Notes: generated by a model not told the origin, from the sequence alone. A stretch of 24,007 nucleotides of DNA from DATEJJ01 sp051986465 (GCA_051986465.1 JBPYFB010000392.1:1-24007); one strand, 5' to 3'; positions 15,877-23,366 are shown, counted from the stretch's first letter. Program-made: numbers and translations.

Positions 15877-16433
15877 AGCAGCTCCGCGACGGCGGCGGCA
15901 GGGTCGGCGGCGCGCATCACCGCGCCCATCACGGCCACGCCGGCGGCGCCGGCCGCCCGGCATGCCGCGGCGTGCTCGGCGCAGGTGACGCCGCCGAGCG
16001 CGAAGACTTTCGTGGGAGTATCGGCGACCAGGCGCGCCAACTCGTCGACGCCGAGCGCCGGCCCGTACCCCGGCTTGGAATCCGTGGTGAAGACTGGCGA
16101 AAGGGTGACGTAGTCCACTGTGGATGCCGCCTGGAGCTCCGGCTCGGAATGGCACGAACGGCCCACGTACCGCATCCCGCCGCGCGGCACCGGATCCGTC
16201 GCGGACAGGTGCACCGCGTCCCCGCGTAGCGGATCGGTACCGGCGACGATCAGCCGGCCGCCCACAGGCTCCAGGATCGCGCGCATCAACTCGGCCAGCG
16301 CCAGCCGGCGCACGCGTGGCAGGTCCTTCTCGCGCAGTACCACCGCGCGCGCACCGCCCTCGACCGCCGCCCGGACCGTCTCCACCAGCGGCAGCCGCGC
16401 CTGCCGCCGGTCAGTCAGGACCAGTACCGTCAC
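15873..16433 (-). CDS. tenI: ThiE/TenI-family protein, probably thiazole tautomerase
   Basis: The protein has 186 residues and the TIM-barrel fold shared by thiamine phosphate synthase (ThiE) and TenI. Seen: VVLREKD (R34, K36), VGRSCHS with His95, YVTLSPVFTTDSKPGYG (K120) and KVFALGGVT. The VND motif, whose residues help bind the pyrophosphate and Mg in ThiE, is replaced by IVAGTD (62-67). In Bacillus TenI a histidine at the position of His95 is needed to aromatise the thiazole product of ThiG. Its place directly after thiG, and the presence of a second ThiE with an intact VND motif at the head of the operon, support the tautomerase role. Automatic annotation may call it thiamine phosphate synthase. 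GTGA overlaps join it to thiG and thiD. Confidence 0.85.
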   Translation of the reverse strand: MTVLVLTDRRQARLPLVETVRAAVEGGARAVVLREKDLPRVRRLALAELMRAILEPVGGRLIVAGTDPLRGDAVHLSATDPVPRGGMRYVGRSCHSEPELQAASTVDYVTLSPVFTTDSKPGYGPALGVDELARLVADTPTKVFALGGVTCAEHAAACRAAGAAGVAVMGAVMRAADPAAAVAELL

Positions 16434-17203
16434 AGGTCCGGCCGCCCTTCCTCCACTGTGGATGCGAGCGCATGGAACCGCTTCGGTATCCGCCCCGACT
16501 CGTACGCGAGCCGGCCGGCCGCGACCGCGTACCGCATCGCCTCCGCCATCCGCGCCGGATCCGCGGCCCGGGTCACCGCGCTCGCCAGCAGTACCGCGTC
16601 GCAGCCCAGCTCCATCGCGAGCGCCGCGTCCGAGGCGGTACCGATGCCCGCGTCGAGCACCACCGGCACCTCGACCGCGTCGCGGATCAGGCGGATGTGG
16701 TGCGGGTTCGTGATGCCCAGCCCGGACCCGATTGGCGCGCCGGCCGGCATCACCGCGGCGGCACCCGCGTCGGCCAGCCGGCGGGCGAGCACCGGATCGT
16801 CGTTCGTGTACGCGAGCACGGTGAACCCGTCCGAGACCAGCTGCTCCGTGGCGGCCAGCAGCTCCACGCCGTCCGGCAGCAGGGTGCGCTCGTCCCCGAT
16901 CACCTCGAGCTTCACCCACTCGGTCTCGAACGCCTCGCGCGCCAGCAGGGCCACCTTCACCGCCTCGGTAGCGGTGCGGCACCCCGCCGTGTTGGGCAGT
17001 ACCCGTACTCCACACCGCTCGATGACGTCCAGCAGCCCGCCGCCGCCGTGATTCGCGTCGATGCGGCGCAGCGCGACCGTCACCAGCCCGGTACCGGAGG
17101 CCAGGATCGCGCGCTCCAACGCGTGCGGGCTGCTCGCGCCGCCGGTACCGAGGATCAGCCGGGAACCCAACTCCTGCCCAGCCACCTGCCACATTTGTGT
17201 CAC
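16430..17203 (-). CDS. thiG: Thiazole synthase
   Basis: ThiG condenses 1-deoxy-xylulose-5-phosphate, dehydroglycine and the ThiS thiocarboxylate sulfur into the thiazole phosphate. The 257-residue TIM-barrel protein contains SRLILGTGG, VALRRIDANHGGGGLLD, VLPNTAGCRTATEAV, WVKLEVIGD with the Schiff-base lysine K98, the phosphate-loop stretch VMPAGAPIGSGLGI, VPVVLDAGIGTASDAALAMELG and AVLLASAVTRA. GTG 17203 is chosen because it shares GTGA with the thiS stop codon; a longer frame upstream to 17254 lies inside thiS. Its 3' end shares GTGA with the TenI-like gene. Confidence 0.97.
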   Translation of the reverse strand: MTQMWQVAGQELGSRLILGTGGASSPHALERAILASGTGLVTVALRRIDANHGGGGLLDVIERCGVRVLPNTAGCRTATEAVKVALLAREAFETEWVKLEVIGDERTLLPDGVELLAATEQLVSDGFTVLAYTNDDPVLARRLADAGAAAVMPAGAPIGSGLGITNPHHIRLIRDAVEVPVVLDAGIGTASDAALAMELGCDAVLLASAVTRAADPARMAEAMRYAVAAGRLAYESGRIPKRFHALASTVEEGRPDL

Positions 17204-17409
17204 CCGCCCTGCGTTGCGGTGAGTACCTCGACGCGGTCGCCTTCGGACAGGCACGTCGTCGCCCAGTCGGCGCGGCGCACCACGGCCCCGTTGACCGCGA
17301 CCGCCACCCCGCGCGGCGCCGGTGACCCGGTCGCGACGCGCACCAGGTCCGCGACCGTGTGCCCGGCCGGCACCGGCGCCGCCCGGCCGTTCAGCGTGAC
17401 GTCAGGCAT
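17200..17409 (-). CDS. thiS: Sulfur carrier protein ThiS
   Basis: This 69-residue ubiquitin-like protein starts MPDVTLNGRAAPVPAGHTVADL, has VAVAVNGAVVRR and GDRVEVLTATQGG, and ends in the required Gly-Gly that is activated to a thiocarboxylate and gives sulfur to ThiG. ATG 17409 lies 8 bases inside the end of thiO. The stop overlaps the thiG start. No ThiF adenylylase is encoded in the window, so activation must rely on an enzyme encoded elsewhere. Confidence 0.96.
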   Translation of the reverse strand: MPDVTLNGRAAPVPAGHTVADLVRVATGSPAPRGVAVAVNGAVVRRADWATTCLSEGDRVEVLTATQGG

Positions 17410-18478
17410 GCCGGAACCGCTCCGGCCCGAAGGGCGTGAACGCGTCGCTGCCCGCGCCGGTGGCGGCATCGCCTCCCGGGCCTGCGACGAGGTCGGCGAT
17501 CGCGTCGGCGGTGAGCGGCGCGAGCAGGACGCCGTGCCGGTAGTGGCCGGTGGCGACGAAGACACCGGGTCGCAGTTCGCCGACGATCGGGGCGTTGTCG
17601 GGGGTACCGGGGCGCAGCCCGGCGCGCGCCTCGGCCAGCTCGTACTCGCCCAGCTCCGGTACCAGCTCCACGGCCGCGTCAAGGAGCTCCCGTACCGCCC
17701 CCGCGGTGACCGTCGTATCGGCGCGCTCCTCGCTGGTCGCGCCGACCACCACCTCACCGTCCTCCCGCGGTACGAGGTAGACCGTTCGCCCATCCACGTA
17801 CCCGCGCACCACGTGCCGCAGCTGCGCCGAAACCCCGGGCCGGCCTGGACGGCGCAGCCGCAGCAGTTGCCCCTTGACCGGCCGCACCGGTAGCCCGGTG
17901 AGGGATCCGGTGTGCCAGCCCGCGGCGAGCACCCGGACCGGTTCCTCCACAGTGGACGGAGGCACGATCGGTACGCCACGGCGGGACAACGCGCCCCGCA
18001 GCGCCGCCACCACCCGGCGCGGATCCACCTGGTGGTCGTCGGGCAGCAGCGCACCGCCCCGCACGCCGGGGGCGAGCAGCGGCTCCCGCTCGCGCAACGC
18101 GCTCGCGCGCAGCGGGGCACTGGCCAGGCCCAGGCTCTCGTGGTACCCGCACAGCCGCCGCACCACCGCCATGTCGTCGGCGGTATGCGCGACCAGCAGG
18201 GTGCCGGTGCGCCGGTAACCGAGGTCGGCGCCGGAGGCGTCGGCGAGCAGCGCGGCAAACGGCGGCCACCGGCGTGCCCCCTCGACGAGGAGCTGGGTCA
18301 GCGCCTGCTCCCCGAAGGTGGCCTCGCCGACCGGTCCGAGTATGCCGGCGGCCACGCCGGACGCGGCCGACTCCGGCGCCGGGTCGTACACGGTCACCTG
18401 GTACCCGCGCTCCGCTAGCCGCCAGGCCACCGCGAGTCCGATGATCCCGGCGCCTAGCACACCGACCGGGCCGGTCAC
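17402..18478 (-). CDS. thiO: Glycine oxidase ThiO
   Basis: ThiO is an FAD-dependent amine oxidase that supplies dehydroglycine for the thiazole in aerobes. The 358-residue protein has the Rossmann motif GAGIIG (9-14) near the N terminus, an acidic YDPAP end of beta-2, SGVAAGILGP, RTGTLLVAHT, PVKGQLLRLR, TVYLVPREDGEVVVGATSEE, and the C-terminal FAD-site sequence AGLRPGTPDNAPIVG followed by GHYRHGVLLAPLTADAIADLV. GTG 18478 shares GTGA with the thiE stop. The thiS start lies 8 bases before its end. ThiO rather than ThiH marks the oxygen-dependent route. Confidence 0.95.
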   Translation of the reverse strand: MTGPVGVLGAGIIGLAVAWRLAERGYQVTVYDPAPESAASGVAAGILGPVGEATFGEQALTQLLVEGARRWPPFAALLADASGADLGYRRTGTLLVAHTADDMAVVRRLCGYHESLGLASAPLRASALREREPLLAPGVRGGALLPDDHQVDPRRVVAALRGALSRRGVPIVPPSTVEEPVRVLAAGWHTGSLTGLPVRPVKGQLLRLRRPGRPGVSAQLRHVVRGYVDGRTVYLVPREDGEVVVGATSEERADTTVTAGAVRELLDAAVELVPELGEYELAEARAGLRPGTPDNAPIVGELRPGVFVATGHYRHGVLLAPLTADAIADLVAGPGGDAATGAGSDAFTPFGPERFRHA

Positions 18479-19098
18479 CGCAGCGCCGCCAGCAACTCGG
18501 CCGTCGCGTCCCGGGGAGAGGCAGCCGAGCAGACCGCGCCCACCACCGCCACCCCGTACGCGCCCGCCGCCACCAACTCGGGCACCCGCTCGCAGGTGAC
18601 GCCCCCGATCGCGATCACCGGTACCGTCGCGCAGGCGGCGACGGCCGCGATCCCGGCCACGCCGATCGGGTCGGGCAGCCCGGCTTTGGTACCGGTCAGG
18701 TACGCCGGCCCGGCCCCGAGGTAGCTGGCGCCGTCCGCGATCGCCGCCCGAGCCGCGGCCGGATCGCGTACCGTCGCGCCCAGCACCGCCCGCGGCCCGA
18801 GCACCCGCCGCGCCACCCGTACCGGAAGGTCTTCGGCGCCCACGTGGGCCCCGTCGGCGCCGACCGCGATCGCCACGTCGAGCCGGTCGTTGACGAGGCA
18901 GGTGGCGCCGGCCGCGCGGCACAGCTCGACGATGCGGCCGGCCAGCTGGTACGCGTCGCGGTCGGTGACGCCGTCCTCGACGCGTACCTGGACGACGAGC
19001 GGGCCGCCGGCACCGAGTGCCTGGCGCACGACGCGCACCGGGTCGCGGCCGGGCCGCGCGTCCGTTATCAGATGCAGTTGACCGAGCGGAGCGGTCAT
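18475..19098 (-). CDS. thiE: Thiamine phosphate synthase
   Basis: ThiE joins HMP pyrophosphate and thiazole phosphate to thiamine phosphate. The 207-residue TIM-barrel has CLVNDRLDVAIAVGADGAHVG (N70, D71 for Mg and pyrophosphate), SYLGAGPAYLTGTKAG (K138) and VPVIAIGGVT. The usual QLREK segment reads QVRVED, so the arginine (R39) is kept but the following lysine is not. ATG 19098 is preferred over an upstream ATG at 19122, because GGGAGGGG lies 5 bases before it and because the upstream one lies in the riboswitch core. It is the first gene of the operon and directly under the TPP riboswitch. Confidence 0.93.
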   Translation of the reverse strand: MTAPLGQLHLITDARPGRDPVRVVRQALGAGGPLVVQVRVEDGVTDRDAYQLAGRIVELCRAAGATCLVNDRLDVAIAVGADGAHVGAEDLPVRVARRVLGPRAVLGATVRDPAAARAAIADGASYLGAGPAYLTGTKAGLPDPIGVAGIAAVAACATVPVIAIGGVTCERVPELVAAGAYGVAVVGAVCSAASPRDATAELLAALR

Positions 19099-19103
19099 GG
19101 AGG

Positions 19104-19200
19104 CCCCTCCCTGCGCCGGCATTACCCGGATCAGGTTCGTACGGTCGGGGGCGCGACAGCCCCCCTCTCAGCCCGGTGCTCCGGGCTCCCGTGGTTGTCC
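19104..19200 (-). promoter_or_regulatory. TPP riboswitch (THI element)
   Basis: Read on the minus strand, the element has the P2 hairpin GCCCGG-AGCA-CCGGGC, then CTGAGA (19171-19166), an optional GC-rich P3a hairpin, GAACCTGATC (CTGATC at 19134-19129), and GGGTAATGCCGGCGCAGGGA at the 3' end. These are the conserved thiamine-pyrophosphate-binding cores in order. The conserved AGGGA at the 3' end overlaps the thiE ribosome site (19111-19104). GGAGG (19203-19199) can pair with CCTCC (19103-19099) to extend P1 right up to the ATG. The design fits translational repression by TPP. No terminator hairpin with a T-tract is seen. Confidence 0.96.
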
Positions 19201-19205
19201 TCCCG

Positions 19206-19235
19206 ACCGTAAGCCAGCGACCGGGCATCCCGCAA
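19206..19235 (-). promoter_or_regulatory. Candidate promoter of the thi operon
   Basis: TTGCGG (19235-19230) and TACGGT (19211-19206) are spaced 18 bp on the minus strand. Transcription would begin near 19200, at the 5' edge of the riboswitch. Only 46 bases separate the ABC-F stop from the aptamer, so read-through from the ABC-F gene is an alternative. Confidence 0.4.
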
Positions 19236-19246
19236 CCGCTATGCGA

Positions 19247-20896
19247 CTACGTCTGGTCCCACTGCGGTTGCGTGGTCTCGACCACCTCGCCGTCGCCCCG
19301 GAAGAGCACGAAGCGGTCAAACGAGCGGGTGAACCAGCGATCGTGGGTGACCGCGATGACGGTGCCCTCGAACCCGGACAGGCCCTCTTCCAGCGCCTCG
19401 GCCGAGGCGAGGTCGAGGTTGTCGGTCGGCTCGTCGAGCAGCAACAGCGTCGCGCCGCCGAGTTCCAGCAGCAGCACGAGGAACCGGGCCTGCTGGCCGC
19501 CGGAGAGGGTACCGAAGAGTTGGTCGCCCGCGCCCGCCAGCTCGTACCGGTTGAGCACCTTCATCGCCGCGTGCCGGTCCAGCCCGGCCCGGTGGTCGTC
19601 GCCGCGCCACAGGATGTCCACAAGAGAGCGTTCAACGAGGTCGGGTCGGTCGTGCGTCTGCGAGAAGTGGCCGGGGCGCACCCGGGCGCCGAGGCGGGCG
19701 GTACCCGAGGCGGCGACCGGCTCCACAATGGACAGTGGCGGCTGCGCCGGGTCCGGGTCGGTACCGCCCCGCGCGAGCAGCCGCAGGAAGTGTGACTTGC
19801 CCGTACCGTTGGCGCCCAGCACCGCGAGCCGATCCCCGTACCAGAGCTCCAGGTCGAACGGGTACGTCAGCCCGTCCAGCTCCAGCTGCTCGCAGATGAC
19901 CGCGCGCTTGCCCGTACGCCCGCCACCCAGCCGCATCCGGATGTCCTGGTCCTTCGGCGGCAGCGGCGGCGCGCCCGCCTCCTCGAACTTGCGCAGCCGG
20001 GTCACGGCGGCCTGGTAGCGCGAGGCCATCGCGTCGTTGTACGCCGCCTTCTGCTTGTACATCAGCATCAGGTTGCGCAGCTTCTCGTGCTCCTCGTCCC
20101 AGCGGCGCCGGTTCTCCTCCAGCCGGTCGTGCCGCGCCAGCCGGGCCTCATGCCACGAGGCGAACCCCGCCGGGTGTACCCACGCCGAACCGCCCTCGAC
20201 GGTCACCACCCGGTCGGCGGTACGGGCCAGCAGCTCCCGGTCGTGCGAGACGTACAGGACGGACTTGTTCGCCTCGACCAGGCGCGCTTCCAGCCAGCGC
20301 TTCGCCGGTACGTCCAGAAAGTTGTCCGGCTCGTCGAGCAGCAGCACCTCGTCCGTACCGCGCAGCAGCAGCTCCAGCGCGAACCGCTTCTGCTGGCCAC
20401 CCGAGAGCGTCGCCACCCGCCGGTCGCGCACCTTGTCCCACGGCAGGTCGAGGACGGCCACCGATACCGTGTCGAAGAGCACCTCGGCCTCGTACCCGCC
20501 GGCCTCGCCCCACGCGGTCAGCGCGTTCGCGTACGCCAACTGCGCCTTCTCGTCGTCGGTCGCCGCCGTGAGGCGGCGCTCGGCGGCGGCCAGCCGCTCG
20601 CCCGCCGCCCGCAGCCGCTCCGGGCCGAGATGCAGCGCGAGGTCGGTCAGCGTCTGCTCGTCGGCGATCATCCCGATGAACTGCCGCATGACGCCCAGCC
20701 CGCCGGCGCGGGCGATGGTGCCCTGCCGCACCGGCAGGTCACCGGCGACCATGCGCAGCAGTGTGGTCTTGCCAGCGCCGTTCGGACCGACCAGCGCGAC
20801 CTTGGCGCCCTCACCGACCCGGAACGAGACGTCCCTGAAGAGGACCCGCCCGTCCGGCAGCGTCCAACCGGCCCCGGCGACGTCCACGTACCCCAC
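19247..20896 (-). CDS. ABC-F family ATPase (soluble, two ATP-binding domains)
   Basis: The protein has 549 residues, two ABC domains and no membrane segments. Domain 1: Walker A GPNGAGKT (37-44), signature LSGGQQKR (164-171), Walker B VLLLDEP (184-190) with DNFLD. A charged helical linker (about 245-310, RLEENRRRWDEEHEKLRNLMLMYKQ) follows. Domain 2: Walker A GANGTGKS (361-368), LSGGQQAR (464-471), LLLLDEP (484-490) with TDNLD. ABC-F proteins act on ribosomes, either as translation factors or by protecting against antibiotics; this sequence does not tell which. The usual DEPTNHLD is changed in both halves. GTG 20896 begins the conserved domain, but its ribosome site is poor. It lies 33 bases after the RsmC-like gene, so the two are probably co-transcribed. 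Confidence 0.93.
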   Translation of the reverse strand: MGYVDVAGAGWTLPDGRVLFRDVSFRVGEGAKVALVGPNGAGKTTLLRMVAGDLPVRQGTIARAGGLGVMRQFIGMIADEQTLTDLALHLGPERLRAAGERLAAAERRLTAATDDEKAQLAYANALTAWGEAGGYEAEVLFDTVSVAVLDLPWDKVRDRRVATLSGGQQKRFALELLLRGTDEVLLLDEPDNFLDVPAKRWLEARLVEANKSVLYVSHDRELLARTADRVVTVEGGSAWVHPAGFASWHEARLARHDRLEENRRRWDEEHEKLRNLMLMYKQKAAYNDAMASRYQAAVTRLRKFEEAGAPPLPPKDQDIRMRLGGGRTGKRAVICEQLELDGLTYPFDLELWYGDRLAVLGANGTGKSHFLRLLARGGTDPDPAQPPLSIVEPVAASGTARLGARVRPGHFSQTHDRPDLVERSLVDILWRGDDHRAGLDRHAAMKVLNRYELAGAGDQLFGTLSGGQQARFLVLLLELGGATLLLLDEPTDNLDLASAEALEEGLSGFEGTVIAVTHDRWFTRSFDRFVLFRGDGEVVETTQPQWDQT

Positions 20897-20929
20897 GGCA
20901 GGCCATTGTCCGCGCCCGGACCGGCCGCG

Positions 20930-21535
20930 TCACTCGATATAGACCCGCAGCACCCGGTACCCCTTCTGCGAGGCGCACCGCTCCGCCTGCCAGCCCTGCG
21001 CCCGCAGCCACAGCTGGAGCGAGTCGCCGCCCAGGTGCCGGGCGACCACGAGCCACCCGGAGCCGCCCGGTGCGAGGCGGGGCAGCCAGCGCAGCAGCGT
21101 CGCGTGCAGCTCGGGCTTGCCGACGTGGATCGGCGGGTTGCTCCAGATCTCGTCGAAGACGACCCCGTCCGGTACCTCGTCGGGTGTGGCCGCGATCACC
21201 CGCTCGGCGAGCCCGAGCGCGGCCGCGTTCTCGCGTACCAGCTCCAGGGCTCGCAGGTTCACGTCGACGGCGTACACGGTCGCCTTCGGTGAGCTGCTCG
21301 CCAGCACCGCCGCGATCGGCCCGTACCCGCAGCCGAGGTCCAGGTACACGCCGCCGCGTGGGCCGGGCAGCGGCGCCTTGCGCAGCAGTACGGCGGTACC
21401 CGGGTCCAGCCGGTCGGCCGAGAAGACGCCGCGGCTGGCCGACAGCGCGTACTCGCGGCCGGCGACGGTGAACTCGACGCGGTGCCGGTCGGGACGGGCA
21501 CTCGGCTCGGCGGTGAAGTAGTGGTCGGCGGTCAC
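20930..21535 (-). CDS. RsmC-like class I methyltransferase (MTS domain)
   Basis: From the preferred start the protein has 201 residues. It contains HYFTAEPSA, GVFSADRLDPGTAVLL, SAM motif I LDLGCGYGPIA (65-75), the acidic AVDVN loop (89-93), and SNPPIH (132-137), the motif of N-methyltransferases acting on exocyclic amino groups of nucleobases. The layout matches 16S rRNA guanine-N2 methyltransferases of the RsmC type, reduced to the catalytic half. I prefer GTG 21535, where homologues of this type begin (VTADHYFTAEP), over ATG 21592, which lies 19 codons upstream, has no ribosome site and overlaps the start codon of the divergent gene. Target RNA is inferred from family only. Confidence 0.88.
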   Translation of the reverse strand: MTADHYFTAEPSARPDRHRVEFTVAGREYALSASRGVFSADRLDPGTAVLLRKAPLPGPRGGVYLDLGCGYGPIAAVLASSSPKATVYAVDVNLRALELVRENAAALGLAERVIAATPDEVPDGVVFDEIWSNPPIHVGKPELHATLLRWLPRLAPGGSGWLVVARHLGGDSLQLWLRAQGWQAERCASQKGYRVLRVYIE

Positions 21536-21578
21536 CAACGAATTGTCCACGATCGACCTGATCTCGGGCGAGCTTGGG

Positions 21579-21584
21579 TACCCT
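21579..21584 (+). promoter_or_regulatory. Candidate -10 box for leaderless expression of the gene at 21591
   Basis: TACCCT ends 6 bases before ATG 21591, with no ribosome site in between. This is the same layout as TACGCT before the gene at 12141. No clear -35 box is visible 16-19 bases upstream. Confidence 0.35.
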
Positions 21585-21590
21585 GGCCGC

Positions 21591-22499
21591 ATGGCCTACG
21601 GGCAGGGTGAACAGGGCAGCGGTCGGCACCAGTCGACCGACCCCCGGCAGCCCGCGCCACACCCGCGACCGGGCGAGCTACACCGCCTCAGTGGCCGGGC
21701 GACCGTCCCGAACCAGGGGCGCGCCTCCGTGGCTGCGCCGTACGAGCGCGGCACGGCCGCACCCGCGCTGCCCCGGCCACGGCGGACACCGCCACGGCAG
21801 GCGCCGCTGCGCCGCAACCGCATGACCGTGCTCGGCTGCGTCGCGATAGTCGCGCTACTGACCGTGCTCGGCATCGGCGGCTACCTCGCGTTCTCCGGCG
21901 CGGACCCGGCGAGCGGCGGGGATCCGGCGAATGGTGGCCGGCCGGTCACCAAGGGCCACGACATCACGAGCCAGCAGGCCGACCCGGCGCCGCTGACCCT
22001 CGCCGAGGTCTTCCCCGGAGCCGCCGTCACGCCCGCTGGCCGCCCGTACCAGCTGGTCAAGAGCCAGAGCTCGGCGAACTGCCGCAGCGCCGTCGTCGGC
22101 GATCTGGGCGACCTGGTATCCGCCGCCGGCTGCACGCAGGTGCAGCGAGCCACGTTCACCTCGCCGGACAAGACCTACGTCGCCACCGCTGGCGTCTTCA
22201 ACCTGCGTGACGAGGCGAGCGCCACCCGGGTCGCGGCCGGCATCCAGACGAGCCTCAGCGGCGCGAAGGGGCGCCTGAGCGGGTACCCGGCCGGCGGCGC
22301 AACCGACGTCCTCGGCCGAGCGGCCACCCGGGCCGGCTGGGACGTGCGCGGGCACTTCCTGATCTACGCGGTTGTCGCGCGGGTGGACGGTGCGCAGATC
22401 ACCGACGAGGCGGCGGTACGGCCGATCATCGAGGACCTGGTGGAGAGGTACCTCAACCAGACCGTCCTGCAGGCCCGCTCGGCGAAGTCAGGCCCCTGA
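21591..22499 (+). CDS. Single-pass membrane protein with a Pro/Arg-rich N terminus, function unknown
   Basis: The protein has 302 residues. Residues 1-77 are Pro/Arg/Gly-rich and probably cytoplasmic and disordered. One membrane segment follows (about 79-101, MTVLGCVAIVALLTVLGIGGYLAF), then a linker and a folded outer domain (about 130-290) with two cysteines (NCRSAV and AAGCTQ) that may form a disulfide, and VAGIQTSLSGAKGRL. I recognise no named family; the layout resembles conserved hypothetical actinobacterial membrane-anchored proteins. ATG 21591 is preferred to an in-frame start at 21543 because of the leaderless-type -10 box. Its 3' end overlaps truA by 12 bases, tail to tail. Confidence 0.78.
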   Translation: MAYGQGEQGSGRHQSTDPRQPAPHPRPGELHRLSGRATVPNQGRASVAAPYERGTAAPALPRPRRTPPRQAPLRRNRMTVLGCVAIVALLTVLGIGGYLAFSGADPASGGDPANGGRPVTKGHDITSQQADPAPLTLAEVFPGAAVTPAGRPYQLVKSQSSANCRSAVVGDLGDLVSAAGCTQVQRATFTSPDKTYVATAGVFNLRDEASATRVAAGIQTSLSGAKGRLSGYPAGGATDVLGRAATRAGWDVRGHFLIYAVVARVDGAQITDEAAVRPIIEDLVERYLNQTVLQARSAKSGP

Positions 22500-23366
22500 G
22501 CGACAGCGGCGGGCCCGCGTCAGCTCGGCGCGGCGCGCGTACTTGGCCGGGTCCGCCGGGTACTCGACCGCCACCAGCGTGAGCCCGTGCGGCGGCGCGA
22601 CCACCACCTCGTTGGCCCGCTCCCCGCGCGAGAGCAGGCCGGCCGGCCACTCGACCCGCCGGCGACCATCCCCGACCGCCAGCAGCGCGCCCACCAGGCT
22701 GCGCACCATCGACTGGCAGAACGCGTCCGCCGCCACGGTCGCCACCAGCACCCCGTCCGGCTCGCGCCGCCACGAAAGGAGGGTCACCGCCCGTACCGTG
22801 GTCGCGTTCTCCTTGCGCCGGCAGTACGCGGCGAAGTCGTGCTCGCCGAGCAGGCCGGCCGCGGCGGCCCGCAACGCGGTGAGGTCGAGCGGTCGAGGCC
22901 AGGCCAGGGTGTACCGGGCGGCGAGCGGGTCGGTACCCCACGGCGCGTCGGTGACCCGGTACTCGTAGCGCCGGGACAGCGCGGAGAAACGCGCGTCGAA
23001 GCTGGCCGGTACCGGTGCCACCGCGAGCACCCGTACGTCCGGCGGGAGCAGCCCGGCGAGCCTGCGCAGCGCGGTACCGCCGACCCGTTCCCAGGCCGGT
23101 ACCGGTACCTCCACGTGGCAGACCTGCCCGGTGGCGTGCACCCCCGCGTCGGTACGCCCGGCGACCGTCAGGCCCGTCGGCGCCGTGAACAGCCGGGTCA
23201 GCTCGGTGAGCAGAACGCCCGCGACGGTACGCCGGCCGGGCTGGGCGGCCCACCCGGAGAAGTCCGTACCGTCATAGGCCACGTCAAGCCGCAGACGGAC
23301 GAGCCCGGTACCCCCGTCTGCGGGGACACCGGGCTCGTACCCGCTGATGTCACTCTTCGTCGGCAC
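22488..23366 (-). CDS. truA: tRNA pseudouridine(38-40) synthase TruA
   Basis: TruA converts uridines 38-40 of the tRNA anticodon arm to pseudouridine. The 292-residue protein has RLRLDVAYDGTDFSGWAAQPG, the catalytic motif AGRTDAGVHATGQV with Asp73, RFSALSRRYEYRV, the GEHDFAAYCRRKE stretch, and AFCQSMVRSLVGALLAVGDG. The start is uncertain. GTG 23366 has GGAGGAG 10 bases upstream and overlaps the end of rplQ by 17 bases; ATG 23390 is a longer alternative. The conserved fold begins only at about residue 24, and the intervening codons lie within a large hairpin (23300-23337), so the N terminus may be an extension or mis-assigned. Gene order rpoA-rplQ-truA is standard. Confidence 0.93.
   Translation of the reverse strand: MPTKSDISGYEPGVPADGGTGLVRLRLDVAYDGTDFSGWAAQPGRRTVAGVLLTELTRLFTAPTGLTVAGRTDAGVHATGQVCHVEVPVPAWERVGGTALRRLAGLLPPDVRVLAVAPVPASFDARFSALSRRYEYRVTDAPWGTDPLAARYTLAWPRPLDLTALRAAAAGLLGEHDFAAYCRRKENATTVRAVTLLSWRREPDGVLVATVAADAFCQSMVRSLVGALLAVGDGRRRVEWPAGLLSRGERANEVVVAPPHGLTLVAVEYPADPAKYARRAELTRARRCRSGA
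23289..23337 (-). promoter_or_regulatory. Large hairpin and a competing hairpin between rplQ and the truA core
   Basis: On the minus strand 23337-23322 pairs with 23315-23300 over 16 bp (ten perfect outer pairs, CGAGCCCGGT with ACCGGGCTCG, then two G-T pairs and four G-C pairs) around the loop GCAGAC. The loop with its flanks (23323-23314) is also a perfect 10-bp complement of 23298-23289 downstream (CCGCAGACGG with CCGTCTGCGG). The two stems cannot form together. It begins 13 bases after the rplQ stop and has no T-tract, so it may be an rplQ terminator without a U-tail, or an attenuator or RNA-stability element controlling truA. Confidence 0.6.

Noticed and set aside
16113..17192. Longer N termini for the TenI-like and ThiD proteins from frames open far upstream
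   Set aside because: The extensions lie in shadow frames of the preceding thi genes; GTGA overlaps and family lengths fix the starts at 16433 and 15876.
23291..23321. Pseudoknot between the hairpin loop GCAGAC and downstream GTCTGC
   Set aside because: Complementarity is perfect, but a 3-base linker across a 16-bp stem is sterically unlikely; competing hairpins are the better reading.
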